A stretch of DNA of 64,000 nt from Spirochaetales bacterium (GTDB taxonomy: Bacteria; Spirochaetota; Spirochaetia; SZUA-6): the NCBI GenBank assembly GCA_027021365.1, contig JALUUM010000020.1, positions 140,726 to 204,725 on the forward strand, read 5' to 3'. Of this stretch, positions 54,497 to 63,832 are shown piece by piece. A program made the translations under genes and the position numbers. The stretch's first letter is position 1; every line of letters starts with the position of its first letter. The notes under the pieces are model-generated. The model had not been told where the DNA came from and did no database searches. It saw only the letters and a list, made by a program, of their open reading frames with translations.

Positions 54497-54508
54497 GAGG
54501 GGGATTCG

Positions 54509-55537
54509 ATGACAGAGGTCCTTTCGCAGGATGAAATAGATCAACTATTGACGGCTATTTCTTCCGGCGAAGTAGATACGGAAGAGATACATCAGGCCAC
54601 AGATCAGCGTAAGATAAAGATCTACGATTTCAAGAGGCCTGACAAATTCTCCAAGGATCAGATAAGAACAGTCTCCATAATGCATGAGACATTTGCTCGT
54701 CTCACAACGACATCTCTATCTGCTCAGCTTAGAAGCCTCGTTCATGTACATGTTGCATCTGTGGATCAGCTTACCTACGAGGAGTTTATAAGATCGATTC
54801 CGAATCCTACGACTTTAGCCGTCATAAACATGGACCCTTTGAAGGGTTCGGCTATTCTTGAAATCGATCCTTCAGTCACATTCTCCATCATAGACAGGTT
54901 GTTCGGTGGACAGGGAGAGGGTGCAAAATTCACGAGGGATCTGACGGATATAGAACAGTCTGTTATGGAGGGTATAATTGTAAGGATACTGGGTAACTTG
55001 CGGGAGGCATGGAGCACTGTAATAGATTTGAGGCCACGCCTCGGGCAGATAGAGACAAATCCGCAATTTGCCCAGATAGTACCTCCCACAGAAATGGTAG
55101 TGCTCGTCACGCTGGAGACGAAAGTTGGTGAAGTAGAGGGAATGATGAATTTCTGTATCCCATACCTCACCATCGAGCCGATAATCTCCAAGTTATCGGC
55201 ACAGTACTGGTACTCTTCTGTACGAAGAGGGACTACAACAGAAAATCTCAACATATTGAGGGAGAGGCTCTCTACCGTTGAGGTTACGCTTATCGCTGAA
55301 ATTGGAAGCATGAATCTTACCGTCCGCGATGTCCTTGCCCTCAGGGTAGGAGACATCATAAGGCTGGACAATGTGAGAGTAGATGATCCGATGGTCCTGA
55401 AGATAGGAGACAGAAAGAAGTTTCTCTGCAGGCCTGGGGTTGTCGGAAATAAACTTGCCGTTCAGGTTACGAAGAAACTGGAAGGACTTGAAGAAGAATT
55501 CGAAGAACTGACGGCAGAAGGGGAGGAAGAAGAATGA
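54509..55537 (+). CDS. fliM: Flagellar motor switch protein FliM
   Basis: C-ring protein that binds CheY-P, 342 residues. The N-terminal CheY-binding peptide is LSQDEIDQLL (residues 5-14). The CheC-like middle domain (about 45-235) includes NPTTLAVINMDPLKGSAILEIDP and LFGGQGEGAKFTRDLTDIEQ. The C-terminal SpoA domain (about 250-325) has LRVGDIIRLDN. A GGAGGGGGA site precedes the ATG and the stop overlaps fliY by ATGA. Confidence 0.96.
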   Translation: MTEVLSQDEIDQLLTAISSGEVDTEEIHQATDQRKIKIYDFKRPDKFSKDQIRTVSIMHETFARLTTTSLSAQLRSLVHVHVASVDQLTYEEFIRSIPNPTTLAVINMDPLKGSAILEIDPSVTFSIIDRLFGGQGEGAKFTRDLTDIEQSVMEGIIVRILGNLREAWSTVIDLRPRLGQIETNPQFAQIVPPTEMVVLVTLETKVGEVEGMMNFCIPYLTIEPIISKLSAQYWYSSVRRGTTTENLNILRERLSTVEVTLIAEIGSMNLTVRDVLALRVGDIIRLDNVRVDDPMVLKIGDRKKFLCRPGVVGNKLAVQVTKKLEGLEEEFEELTAEGEEEE

Positions 55538-56679
55538 GTGATGGTTCTCTGTCACAGGATGAAATAGATGCACTTTTACAGGGTACAGACAATATAGAAA
55601 TGGAAACGGCAGAGGCACCTGCCTCACCGCTCGGTGACAACGAAAAAAGTGTATTCCAGGGATTGCTGGAAGAATCTGCCGAGTCACAGGCTTCGAATCT
55701 TTCGATTCTAACCGGTAAAAGTGTTACAATCGGAAAACCTGAAGTTTCTCTGGCAGGCGGAGAAGCTATTGTAGGCGAACTTCCCGATGAGGTTGTTGAA
55801 GTTAAGATAGATTACAACGACGGAATAGTAGGGGATCATTCCTATATATTTCCCGTTGAGATAGCAAGTACAATAGCCGGATTGATGATGGGTCAGGAGG
55901 GTGGTGAACTTGACGAGGCGGCTCTCTCTGCCGTTTCGGAGGCAGTATCGCAGATGACAGGTTCGGAGACCACTTCGATAGGGAACAAAACGGGAAAAAC
56001 GATAAAGACAACACCGCCGGATATCAAGAGAATACCAAAAGCACAGGTACGATTCCCACAGGGTGACAATGTTGTAAAGGTAGCATACCCTGTAAGCATC
56101 GAGGGGACATCTCCTGCAACGGTATATGAACTGTTCTCTCTGGCGCTGGTAAAGGAGATAGTATCTCTTGCGTCGGGAAGTACAGGAGCAAGTCAGGAAC
56201 AGGGAGCCGAAGGAATGCAGGGGATGTTTGGCCAGCCTGCAGCACAGCCGCAGCAGCCCAATATCTTCGGGGGACAACCTGCAGCAGGAGGTGGAATGCA
56301 GCAGACCTTCGGGCAACCGGTTGGTGGCTTTGGGGGCATGCAGCAAGCTACGCCACCTCCTAATGTTCAGCCTGTTCAGTTTGCGAACTTGCAGTCAAGT
56401 GCTACAACACCTGTTGAACAGGGGAATATCGGCCTCCTCATGGATGTGTACATGGAGGTCACCGTCGAACTGGGCAGAACGAAAAAATTGATCAAAGAAA
56501 TTCTCGGAATAGGTGAAGGAACGATAATCGAATTGGACAAGCTTGCAGGAGAACCGGTTGATATCCTTGTAAATCACAAGCTGATCGCAAAGGGCGAGGT
56601 TGTTGTCATAGACGAAAACTTTGGCGTCAGGGTGACAGAAATTGTTTCACCGCTCGAGAGGATGAGTGACTTGACATGA
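55534..56679 (+). CDS. fliY: Flagellar switch protein FliY/FliN (CheC-like plus SpoA)
   Basis: C-ring protein of 381 residues, longer than E. coli FliN. The N-terminus has SLSQDEIDALLQG, a copy of the FliM CheY-binding peptide. The middle CheC-like part (about 55-215) includes two DEAALSAVSEAVSQM/PVEIASTIAGLMMG helices. A low-complexity linker (about 215-290) is rich in Gln, Gly, Pro and Met. The C-terminal FliN/SpoA domain (about 300-380) has LLMDVYMEVTVELGRT and GEVVVIDENFGVRVTEI. As in Bacillus FliY it may also remove phosphate from CheY-P. Confidence 0.93.
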   Translation: MSDGSLSQDEIDALLQGTDNIEMETAEAPASPLGDNEKSVFQGLLEESAESQASNLSILTGKSVTIGKPEVSLAGGEAIVGELPDEVVEVKIDYNDGIVGDHSYIFPVEIASTIAGLMMGQEGGELDEAALSAVSEAVSQMTGSETTSIGNKTGKTIKTTPPDIKRIPKAQVRFPQGDNVVKVAYPVSIEGTSPATVYELFSLALVKEIVSLASGSTGASQEQGAEGMQGMFGQPAAQPQQPNIFGGQPAAGGGMQQTFGQPVGGFGGMQQATPPPNVQPVQFANLQSSATTPVEQGNIGLLMDVYMEVTVELGRTKKLIKEILGIGEGTIIELDKLAGEPVDILVNHKLIAKGEVVVIDENFGVRVTEIVSPLERMSDLT

Positions 56680-56720
56680 CTTAGAATTATTTTTTAAAAA
56701 AAATTATTGGGAGGGGACAA

Positions 56721-57371
56721 CTGAAAAAACAAATCATATCCATAGTCATAATAGTATCTCTCTTTGTGTTCTTTCTGCCGGGAATGCTTTTTGCCCAGGA
56801 TGCATCGGCCAACTCTCTTCCCGGAAAAGAAGAGGTCAAGGCAACCGGAGAATCTGTAAACCCCGAATCAAGTCTGCCAATAACGGGGGGTGACCAGAAT
56901 GCTCCGAATCCGGAGGAAGCTCAAAAGATACCCCTGGTATCGATATGGGATTTCGTAAGGATGCTGGTTGTTCTGGCAGGAGTGGTTGGGGTAATTTATC
57001 TGATTTTCTTTTTCATCAAGAGAAGCGCCAAGAGACGCTTTGCGGAAAATGATCTCATCGAAATAATAGGCTCCAGGGATCTTGCTGGCGGAAAGGCACT
57101 GCACCTTATTAAGATCGGTGGTGTTTTTCTGCTGATAGGTGTGGCTGACGGTGCGATAAATCTCATTACAGAGATAAGTGACAAGGAAACGATCGATGCA
57201 ATTTCGTTGAGGTTGTCAGAGGTGAGTTCTGAAAGAAAGAAAGGTTTTCAGAGTACACTGGCAGAATTCTTCGGAGTCAAAGGAGAGGGAGTCAGGGGAG
57301 AGGAGGACTCTATAAGAAGTTCGCTGGACTTCATGAGAAAGCAGCGAAGCCGTCTGGACAGGCTAAAATGA
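56721..57371 (+). CDS. fliO: Flagellar export protein FliO, CTG start
   Basis: FliO (FliZ in Borrelia) helps assemble FliP in the export gate. I place the start at CTG 56721, which directly follows GGGAGGGGA and gives 216 residues with a signal-like N-terminus (basic KK, hydrophobic ISIVIIVSLFVFFLP, LFAQ). No in-frame ATG or TTG fits; the first GTG (56766) would remove half of the hydrophobic segment. A second membrane helix (about 79-97) and a FliO-like cytoplasmic beta domain (IEIIGSRDLAGGKALHLIKIG) follow. Confidence 0.82.
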   Translation: MKKQIISIVIIVSLFVFFLPGMLFAQDASANSLPGKEEVKATGESVNPESSLPITGGDQNAPNPEEAQKIPLVSIWDFVRMLVVLAGVVGVIYLIFFFIKRSAKRRFAENDLIEIIGSRDLAGGKALHLIKIGGVFLLIGVADGAINLITEISDKETIDAISLRLSEVSSERKKGFQSTLAEFFGVKGEGVRGEEDSIRSSLDFMRKQRSRLDRLK

Positions 57372-57402
57372 TTAATTGAGAAATATCTACTGGGAGGGGG
57401 AT

Positions 57403-58215
57403 ATGAAAAATAAGTTGATTCTCACCGCAGCAATGCTTTTGATTGCCCTATTTGTATTTCCTCCCCTGCTATATGCTCAGGCAAATACCGGTAGCAATGG
57501 GGGAGCAGTCAATGCGGCAGGTAACAATCAGGTGAATCTTCCTTATGTTGATTTCAATGTAAGGCCGGCAGCCAATAACCAGGAGGTTGTACTCTCTGTC
57601 CAACTCCTGCTTCTCCTCTCCATACTTACTCTTGCACCTTCCATTATCATTCTGATGACATCGTTTCTTCGTATTGCCATTGTTTTCAATTTCGTAAAAC
57701 GTGCTCTGGCACTTCAGGAAGTGCCACCTACGCAGATTCTCATGGGAATTGCACTCTTCCTTACGGTATTTATCATGTGGCCCACATTCGACGAGATATA
57801 CAAGAAATCTTTCAAGCCATTTTCCGAAGGAAAAATCGGGATAGAAGAGATGTACCACAATGCCGAGGCACCGATAAGGCTCTTTATGTACAAACAAATG
57901 AGTGATGATCCGGCAAATATCAAGCTTTTCATGAGGCTAAGAAACCTTCCCAAACCGAAGACTTTGGCTGACGTTCCCACATATGTATTGATACCGGCAT
58001 TCGTACTTCACGAACTCACCGTGGCATTCAAGATAGGAATACTGCTATTCATACCATTCATAATAATAGACATGGTCGTGGCATCAACGCTAATGTCGAT
58101 GGGTATGATAATGTTACCACCTGTAATGATATCGTTGCCCTTTAAATTGATACTCTTCGTATTGGTAGACGGATGGAGTCTTCTTACCTTGGAAATCGTT
58201 AAAAGTTTCCGATAA
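57403..58215 (+). CDS. fliP: Flagellar export gate protein FliP
   Basis: Core of the type III export gate, 270 residues, with a cleavable signal peptide (MKNKLILTAAMLLIALFVFP, cleavage near LLYAQ). The family patterns are ILTLAPSIIILMTSFLRIAIVFNFVKRALA, PPTQILMGIALFLTVFIMWP and LHELTVAFKIGILLFIPFIIIDMV. ATG 57403 has GGGAGGGGG just upstream; a TTG frame nine codons earlier has no ribosome-binding site. Confidence 0.96.
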   Translation: MKNKLILTAAMLLIALFVFPPLLYAQANTGSNGGAVNAAGNNQVNLPYVDFNVRPAANNQEVVLSVQLLLLLSILTLAPSIIILMTSFLRIAIVFNFVKRALALQEVPPTQILMGIALFLTVFIMWPTFDEIYKKSFKPFSEGKIGIEEMYHNAEAPIRLFMYKQMSDDPANIKLFMRLRNLPKPKTLADVPTYVLIPAFVLHELTVAFKIGILLFIPFIIIDMVVASTLMSMGMIMLPPVMISLPFKLILFVLVDGWSLLTLEIVKSFR

Positions 58216-58236
58216 TTAATTATAAGGAGGGGAAAT

Positions 58237-58506
58237 ATGAGCACAGGACTTGCAGTCAGTTTACTTCGGGGAGGAGTTCTCCAGACTCTCATGATTGCGG
58301 CACCGATCCTGTTAGTTGGAATGCTCGTCGGTTTAATAATAGCAATATTACAGGCGACTACATCGATACAGGAACAGACACTCACTTTTGTACCAAAGAT
58401 TGCTGCAATATTGGGAGCCATCTTCCTCTTCGGGCCCTGGATAGTAACTTCAATGGTGCAATTTACGATAAGGATTTTCGAGAGAATTCCCAATATAACG
58501 GGATGA
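58237..58506 (+). CDS. fliQ: Flagellar export gate protein FliQ
   Basis: An 89-residue gate protein with two membrane helices (about 13-35 and 52-74). AAPILLVGMLVGLIIAILQATTSIQEQTLTFVPK is the diagnostic core. AAGGAGGGGA lies just before the ATG. It joins FliP and FliR in a helical gate complex. Confidence 0.96.
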   Translation: MSTGLAVSLLRGGVLQTLMIAAPILLVGMLVGLIIAILQATTSIQEQTLTFVPKIAAILGAIFLFGPWIVTSMVQFTIRIFERIPNITG

Positions 58507-58535
58507 CAGGAGAATAAAGGGACTACAGGTGGTTT

Positions 58536-59327
58536 ATGGTTAATTTGAGCGTGAGAAATGTAGAGATATTCCTTCTCATCTTTTTCAGGGTGATTGCCAT
58601 GGTAGAAGTGGCACCGCTTCTCTCTTCATCTCTATTACCCCAGCTTGCAAAGATTGGCCTGTCCTTCTTTATCTCATTTGCCGTCTTCCCCTGGGTAGCA
58701 GAAATGAGCTATAACGTTCCTCAATCTTTCGTCCAGTATTTCCTTCTGGTTCTCGGTGAAGTGCTGATAGGACTGATGATAGGTTTCTTCCTTGCAGTTA
58801 TCTATGCCTCTTTTCAGGTTGCCGGTAACCTTTTCTCCCTCCAGATGGGTTTCGGTGCCTCCCAGGTGTTTGACCCTCTTGCACAGAGGCATATACCCTT
58901 AATGGGACAATTTCTCAATCTCATTGCCATGTTGATATTCGTTTCGGTAGGGGGATTCCAGAAATTCGTTCTCATAGGCGTTATGAAGTCATTCAAGGCT
59001 CTGCGAGCAGTAGATCTTGTGATGGGAAGGGAATATATTCTGAGGGTGTTCATTGGAAGTCTGGGAAGGCTCTTTGAAAGCGCCCTGACGATATCATTTC
59101 CCATTCTTGGTACCCTTCTCCTGATTTCCGTATCCATGGGCCTGTTGGCAAAGGCGGCACCACAGATGAACCTTCTGATGATGGGTTTCCCGGTAGCAAT
59201 TGGTGTTGCTTTTCTGATGCTATTTCTCACGCTACCCTTTCTTGTAGATGCCTTTGCAAGGATTATCGATGCGAGTTTCACCAATCTATCCGGTATGATT
59301 ACCAAGCTTGGAGGGGCTGCAAGATGA
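58536..59327 (+). CDS. fliR: Flagellar export gate protein FliR
   Basis: Membrane gate component of 263 residues with about six hydrophobic helices. Typical segments are FFRVIAMVEVAPLLSSSLLPQLAKIGLSFFISFA, LVLGEVLIGLMIGFF, and FQVAGNLFSLQMGFGASQVFDP. The stop overlaps the flhB start by ATGA. AGGTGG precedes the ATG by four bases. Confidence 0.95.
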   Translation: MVNLSVRNVEIFLLIFFRVIAMVEVAPLLSSSLLPQLAKIGLSFFISFAVFPWVAEMSYNVPQSFVQYFLLVLGEVLIGLMIGFFLAVIYASFQVAGNLFSLQMGFGASQVFDPLAQRHIPLMGQFLNLIAMLIFVSVGGFQKFVLIGVMKSFKALRAVDLVMGREYILRVFIGSLGRLFESALTISFPILGTLLLISVSMGLLAKAAPQMNLLMMGFPVAIGVAFLMLFLTLPFLVDAFARIIDASFTNLSGMITKLGGAAR

Positions 59328-60517
59328 TAGGTATACTCATCTCCGGAAGGGAGGGCAGGGAGCTATGGGCCTCTGTGGAGTCCATACGGGCAGCATTTGA
59401 GCTTCCCAAGGATACTCCCTTCGAAATAGATATCCAGTGGTTTGCTGCAGAGGATGAGGGAAGAACGGAGGAACCAACCGAGCATAAATTGAGGAAGGCA
59501 AGGGAAGAGGGGAAAGTTGTCAAGTCGGTTGAGTTTACCTCTGCGATAATTCTTCTCTTCAGCATAGTGGTGATAGGGCTGTTCTCCTCCTCCTTCTTGA
59601 AAACGATGATAGATATGCTTCGCTATTTCGTTCTCCATGCGACCGAAATGGATGTAAGAACGGATAGCAATATTTGGAAGGCATTCATATGGTTCTTCAT
59701 AAGGTTGATAACACCTGTTTTTTTTGTAGCCTTCGTTGCTGCACTGCTTTCCAATATATTTCAGGTGGGTTTCTTTTTTACCGTAAAGCCGATTGTACCT
59801 GATTTCAAACGGATAGTACCGAGATTCGGAAAATTCTTCAAAAAGGCTCTGTTTTCAGGTGAAGCGGCGTTTAACCTCGGCAAGTCCATATTCAAGGTTG
59901 TATTCATAGGCGTTATTGCGTATCTAAACATTAGGGCAGAACTTCCCAGGCTGGCAAAGATGGTGGAAATGCCATTTTTCCGAAGTTTCAGTCTTACTGC
60001 CGGTATTGCATTCAGAATAATAATCGAGGCCGCCGTTGCCTTGCTCGTGCTTGCCATCCCAGACTACATGTTTCAGAGACACCTTCACATCGAATCGTTG
60101 AAGATGTCGAAACAGGAAATCAAAGAGGAGAGAAGGATGTACGAGGGTGATCCCCTCGTAAAGAGCAGACTAAGGGAAAGGATGAGAGCGCTTCTCACCC
60201 AGAATATGCTGAGGAATGTTCCGAAGGCCGATGTAGTTATCACAAACCCGACACACTTTGCCGTTGCAATGGAGTGGAACAGGGTGACTATGACAGCTCC
60301 TACTGTCATTGCAAAGGGAGCTGACCATATAGCTTTCAAGATAAGAGAAATCGCAGAGGAGAATGCAGTTCCAATCGTAGAAAACAAACCTCTCGCCAGG
60401 GCTCTCTACAGCGAGGTTGAAATTGGTGATGAGATACCTGAAAAGTTCTATGAGGCAATGGCTACTATTCTCGCACAGATTTACAGAATGAACGGGAGAT
60501 ATGAGAGGGCAGTATGA
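59324..60517 (+). CDS. flhB: Flagellar export switch protein FlhB
   Basis: Substrate-specificity switch of flagellar export, 397 residues. An unusual extension of about 35 residues (MIGILISGREGRELWASVES...) precedes the normal opening IDIQWFAAEDEGRTEEPTEHKLRKAREEG. Four membrane helices follow (about 68-90, 128-150, 185-205, 225-250). The cytoplasmic domain has the autocleavage motif NPTH at about 308-311 (VVITNPTHFAVAM). The ATGA overlap with fliR supports the early start. Confidence 0.95.
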   Translation: MIGILISGREGRELWASVESIRAAFELPKDTPFEIDIQWFAAEDEGRTEEPTEHKLRKAREEGKVVKSVEFTSAIILLFSIVVIGLFSSSFLKTMIDMLRYFVLHATEMDVRTDSNIWKAFIWFFIRLITPVFFVAFVAALLSNIFQVGFFFTVKPIVPDFKRIVPRFGKFFKKALFSGEAAFNLGKSIFKVVFIGVIAYLNIRAELPRLAKMVEMPFFRSFSLTAGIAFRIIIEAAVALLVLAIPDYMFQRHLHIESLKMSKQEIKEERRMYEGDPLVKSRLRERMRALLTQNMLRNVPKADVVITNPTHFAVAMEWNRVTMTAPTVIAKGADHIAFKIREIAEENAVPIVENKPLARALYSEVEIGDEIPEKFYEAMATILAQIYRMNGRYERAV

Positions 60518-60542
60518 TTTGCAGGAATGAACAGGAGTTGAT

Positions 60543-62636
60543 ATGGCAGATGCTAGAAGAATAACCACACATGTGTGGCAACAGAAGAGTGATGTTCTCG
60601 TAGCTATCGGTGTCATCATCGTCGTTATGATGATGCTGATACCGTTACCGGCTTTCATCCTTGATACGTTGATGTCGGTGAATTTGGTCTTGAGCCTGCT
60701 AACCATTCTGATCGTCTTGTACACGAGGCATGCTCTCGAGTTTACCGTATTTCCGACACTGCTCCTGATACAAACTGTTTTTGGCCTTGCCCTGAACGTA
60801 TCGTCGACCAGATTGATTCTTTCCAAGGGCAGTCAATTCAATGGCAAGATTGTAAGAGCCTTTGGAACCTTTGTCGTTGGCTCATCGGGCCTCGAGGGTT
60901 ATGTCATTGGTTTTATCATCTTCGTAATAATAATTGCCGTACAGTTCATTGTAATCACAAAGGGTTCAACGAGGGTCGCAGAGGTTGCCGCCAGGTTCAC
61001 ATTGGATGCACTTCCCGGTAAACAGATGTCGATAGAGGCGGAGTACAATTCGGGATTGATCACCGAGGAAGAAGCAACGAGGAAGAAGAATGATCTCCAG
61101 AGGGAGGCCGATTTTTACGGTGCCATGGATGGTGCTTCCAAATTCGTTGCCGGTAACGTGAAGGTTGGAATATTCATCACGGTGATAAATATTCTCGGGG
61201 GAATGCTGGTAGGTATGAGTATCCATGGAGAGCCCTGGTCGGTTGCACTGGATACGTATGTTTCCTTGACAATCGGGGACGGACTAGTTACACAGCTTCC
61301 CACCCTCTTGATTTCCACAGCAACAGGTATAATAGTTACAAGGGCGATTTCCGATGCTTCTTTCGGTTCTGACATTACCAAGCAATTCTCACATCAGACG
61401 AGGCCATACTGGATTGCAGCAGGATTCCTTTTCGTTCTTGCCATTCTTCCGGGTTTCCCCTGGTACGTCCTGATTCCACTGGCAGGTCTAATGGCTGCTC
61501 TTGCCCTCTCTCTGACAAGGAAAGAGATAGCGGAACAGGAGAAGGAGAGAATAGAAGAGGCCGCCGGAAGAGAAGCAGCCCGTCCTGTCGAAATTTCACC
61601 TGTCGTTCCACTGGATCCTATATCGATGGAACTGGGATATGGTTTGATACCACTTGTGGACAAAGACCAGGGGGCTGAACTGTTGGACAGGATAACCAGA
61701 ATAAGGAGGGAAGCTGCCCTGGACCTCGGACTCGTCGTACCAAGGATAAGGATTATAGACAACATGCGGCTGGATCCTTCAGAATACTGCCTTAAGATAA
61801 GGGGTGTCGAGGTGGGCAGGGGAAATATAAAAATGGGTCATTACCTGGCTATAAATCCGGGCGGCATACGTGAAGAACTGGAGGGTGAACCTACCAAGGA
61901 TCCTGCCTTCGGTCTTCCGGCCACGTGGATAACTGAGGACCAGAGAGAGAAAGCGGAAAGACTTGGATACACCGTTGTTGATCCCCCGTCGATTATTGCT
62001 ACGCATCTGACGGAGATACTAAAGAGAAATGCTGCCGATATACTGGGAAGACAGGAAGTTCAGTCCATTCTCGATACCCTTAAGAGTGACTATCCTGCTG
62101 TCATCGAAGAGGTGACCAAGAACCTCACTGTAGGTGAGATTCAAAAGGTGCTTCAGTCCTTGCTTAAGGAACAGGTATCTATAAGAAACATGGTAACAAT
62201 TCTCGAAACTCTTGCAGACTACAGTCCTGTTACCAAGGATATAGGCTTTCTCACGGAGAAGGTAAGGCAGGCTCTCGGAAGGCAGATATGCCTCCAGTAT
62301 GCCGACGAGAACAAGGTGCTTCACGTCCTTACTCTGGATCCGGAGCTGGAAAAGACGATCATAGATTCCAGAGTAGAGACTCCCGCAGGTACTGCTGCTG
62401 CACTTGAACCATCGTTACAGAGGAAATGGATAAATGCCCTTATGAATAATGTACGGGCTGTACAGGAGAAGGGCTATCTTCCGATTATTCTTACATCCGA
62501 AGCAGCGAGGTCACTGGTAAAATCCAGTACGGAGAGAGAAATTCCACATCTGGTAGTTCTGTCAGCATCTGAAATCGTTGCGGATGTAAATATCGAAACA
62601 CTTGGAATGATAAAACTGGAAGAAGACAGGGGTTAG
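60543..62636 (+). CDS. flhA: Flagellar export gate protein FlhA
   Basis: Largest export-gate protein, 697 residues. Eight membrane helices fill about 1-330, with the FHIPEP-type loop containing GSTRVAEVAARFTLDALPGKQMSIEAEYNSG (about 140-170). A cytoplasmic four-subdomain region (about 350-697) docks chaperone-substrate complexes; its conserved parts include VDPPSIIATHLTEILKRNAADILGRQ and FLTEKVRQALGRQI. It is followed four bases on by flhF. Confidence 0.96.
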   Translation: MADARRITTHVWQQKSDVLVAIGVIIVVMMMLIPLPAFILDTLMSVNLVLSLLTILIVLYTRHALEFTVFPTLLLIQTVFGLALNVSSTRLILSKGSQFNGKIVRAFGTFVVGSSGLEGYVIGFIIFVIIIAVQFIVITKGSTRVAEVAARFTLDALPGKQMSIEAEYNSGLITEEEATRKKNDLQREADFYGAMDGASKFVAGNVKVGIFITVINILGGMLVGMSIHGEPWSVALDTYVSLTIGDGLVTQLPTLLISTATGIIVTRAISDASFGSDITKQFSHQTRPYWIAAGFLFVLAILPGFPWYVLIPLAGLMAALALSLTRKEIAEQEKERIEEAAGREAARPVEISPVVPLDPISMELGYGLIPLVDKDQGAELLDRITRIRREAALDLGLVVPRIRIIDNMRLDPSEYCLKIRGVEVGRGNIKMGHYLAINPGGIREELEGEPTKDPAFGLPATWITEDQREKAERLGYTVVDPPSIIATHLTEILKRNAADILGRQEVQSILDTLKSDYPAVIEEVTKNLTVGEIQKVLQSLLKEQVSIRNMVTILETLADYSPVTKDIGFLTEKVRQALGRQICLQYADENKVLHVLTLDPELEKTIIDSRVETPAGTAAALEPSLQRKWINALMNNVRAVQEKGYLPIILTSEAARSLVKSSTEREIPHLVVLSASEIVADVNIETLGMIKLEEDRG

Positions 62637-62639
62637 AAA

Positions 62640-63830
62640 ATGCAGTACTTTACTTTACAGGCAAGATCGCACAGAGAAGCATTGGAACTTATGAAGGCAA
62701 AATACGGAGAAAATGCAAGGATTCTCACACATAGAAGTGTCAGAATAGGCGGGTTTATGGGACTTTTTTCAAAGGAGGGTGTGGAGATAACTGGTTATCT
62801 CTCATCCGAGCCATTACGAAGGAAAAGATTGGAAGTACAGGAAGAAAAGGAAAAGATACTTCAAAACGTCCAGAAGGACCAGACCTTAAAGACACTGTTG
62901 AATGAGATAAAATCTCTAAAGGAAGAACTGAAGGGTTCGAGAGAAACTACCGGTGCTATGCATCCCATTGTAGATGAGATGAAATCACTGCTGGAGAAGA
63001 ATGAGTTTACAGGGAAATTCATCGGTGAAGCATGCAAGTGGCTGGAGAGCAGTTTTTCCTTGGAAGAGCTGAATGACAGGGAGAGGATTCAGGATGAACT
63101 TCTTTTATGGATAGGTGGAAAGATATCAATAGCTGATCCGATAAGATTTACCGACAGGGAGAGACAGAAGATTGTCACGATAGTTGGGCCCACAGGGGTG
63201 GGCAAGACCACTACAGTAGCAAAGCTTGCGGCAATCTATGGCATCGGTAATTCCAAGACGATACCTCGAAAAGTAAGAATGGTGACGATAGATTACTACA
63301 GGATTGCTGCCGAACAGCAAATAAAGAAGTACGGTGAAATAATGAAAATACCTGTGTCTGTGGTGACGAACAGGGAAGAATTGAAAAGAGTACTTGCTCT
63401 CTACGGCAATGCAGAGTTGATACTTATCGATACGATAGGGAAGAGTCCAAGAGATTATGAAAAACTCGGTGAGATGAAGAATATTCTTGATGTGATTGGA
63501 AAGAGAAACGAGACCTATCTGGCTGTAAGTGCAACTACGAAGACTAGCGATCTGGAAGATATCTTAAGGCAGTTTGAACCCTTCGATTACAGATCGATAA
63601 TTCTAACCAAGCTCGACGAAACAAACAGAATAGGAAACATCGTGAGTGTGCTTTCAGAGAAGGGGAAGAAGATTTCATACCTCTCCGATGGCCAATCGGT
63701 TCCTCAGGATTTTGAGGAGGCAACTGTTGTGAGGTTTCTGAAAAATCTGGAAGGTTTCTCAGTGAAGTCGGATTTACTCGAGGAGAAATTCGGACGAGAA
63801 GTAGAGATTACGAAAGGGATATGGAGTTAA
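62640..63830 (+). CDS. flhF: FlhF, SRP-type GTPase controlling flagellar placement
   Basis: SRP-family GTPase that positions flagella, 396 residues. The N-terminal B domain has AREALELMKAKYGENARILTHR-like text (here SHREALELMKAKYGENARIL). An N domain lies near 110-170. The G domain has P-loop [10 protein letters not shown] at about 183-192, DYYRIAAEQQIKKYGE near 221-236, LIDTIGKSPRD near 264-274 (usual DTAGR-like G3) and LTKLDETNRIG near 322-332. The partner flhG follows two bases on. Confidence 0.95.
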   Translation: MQYFTLQARSHREALELMKAKYGENARILTHRSVRIGGFMGLFSKEGVEITGYLSSEPLRRKRLEVQEEKEKILQNVQKDQTLKTLLNEIKSLKEELKGSRETTGAMHPIVDEMKSLLEKNEFTGKFIGEACKWLESSFSLEELNDRERIQDELLLWIGGKISIADPIRFTDRERQKIVTIVGPTGVGKTTTVAKLAAIYGIGNSKTIPRKVRMVTIDYYRIAAEQQIKKYGEIMKIPVSVVTNREELKRVLALYGNAELILIDTIGKSPRDYEKLGEMKNILDVIGKRNETYLAVSATTKTSDLEDILRQFEPFDYRSIILTKLDETNRIGNIVSVLSEKGKKISYLSDGQSVPQDFEEATVVRFLKNLEGFSVKSDLLEEKFGREVEITKGIWS

Positions 63831-63832
63831 TC

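Noticed and set aside
56684..56706. T6-A8 palindromic tract before fliO as a terminator
   Set aside because: It has no GC stem; it is more likely a bent A-tract, and the operon continues directly into fliO.
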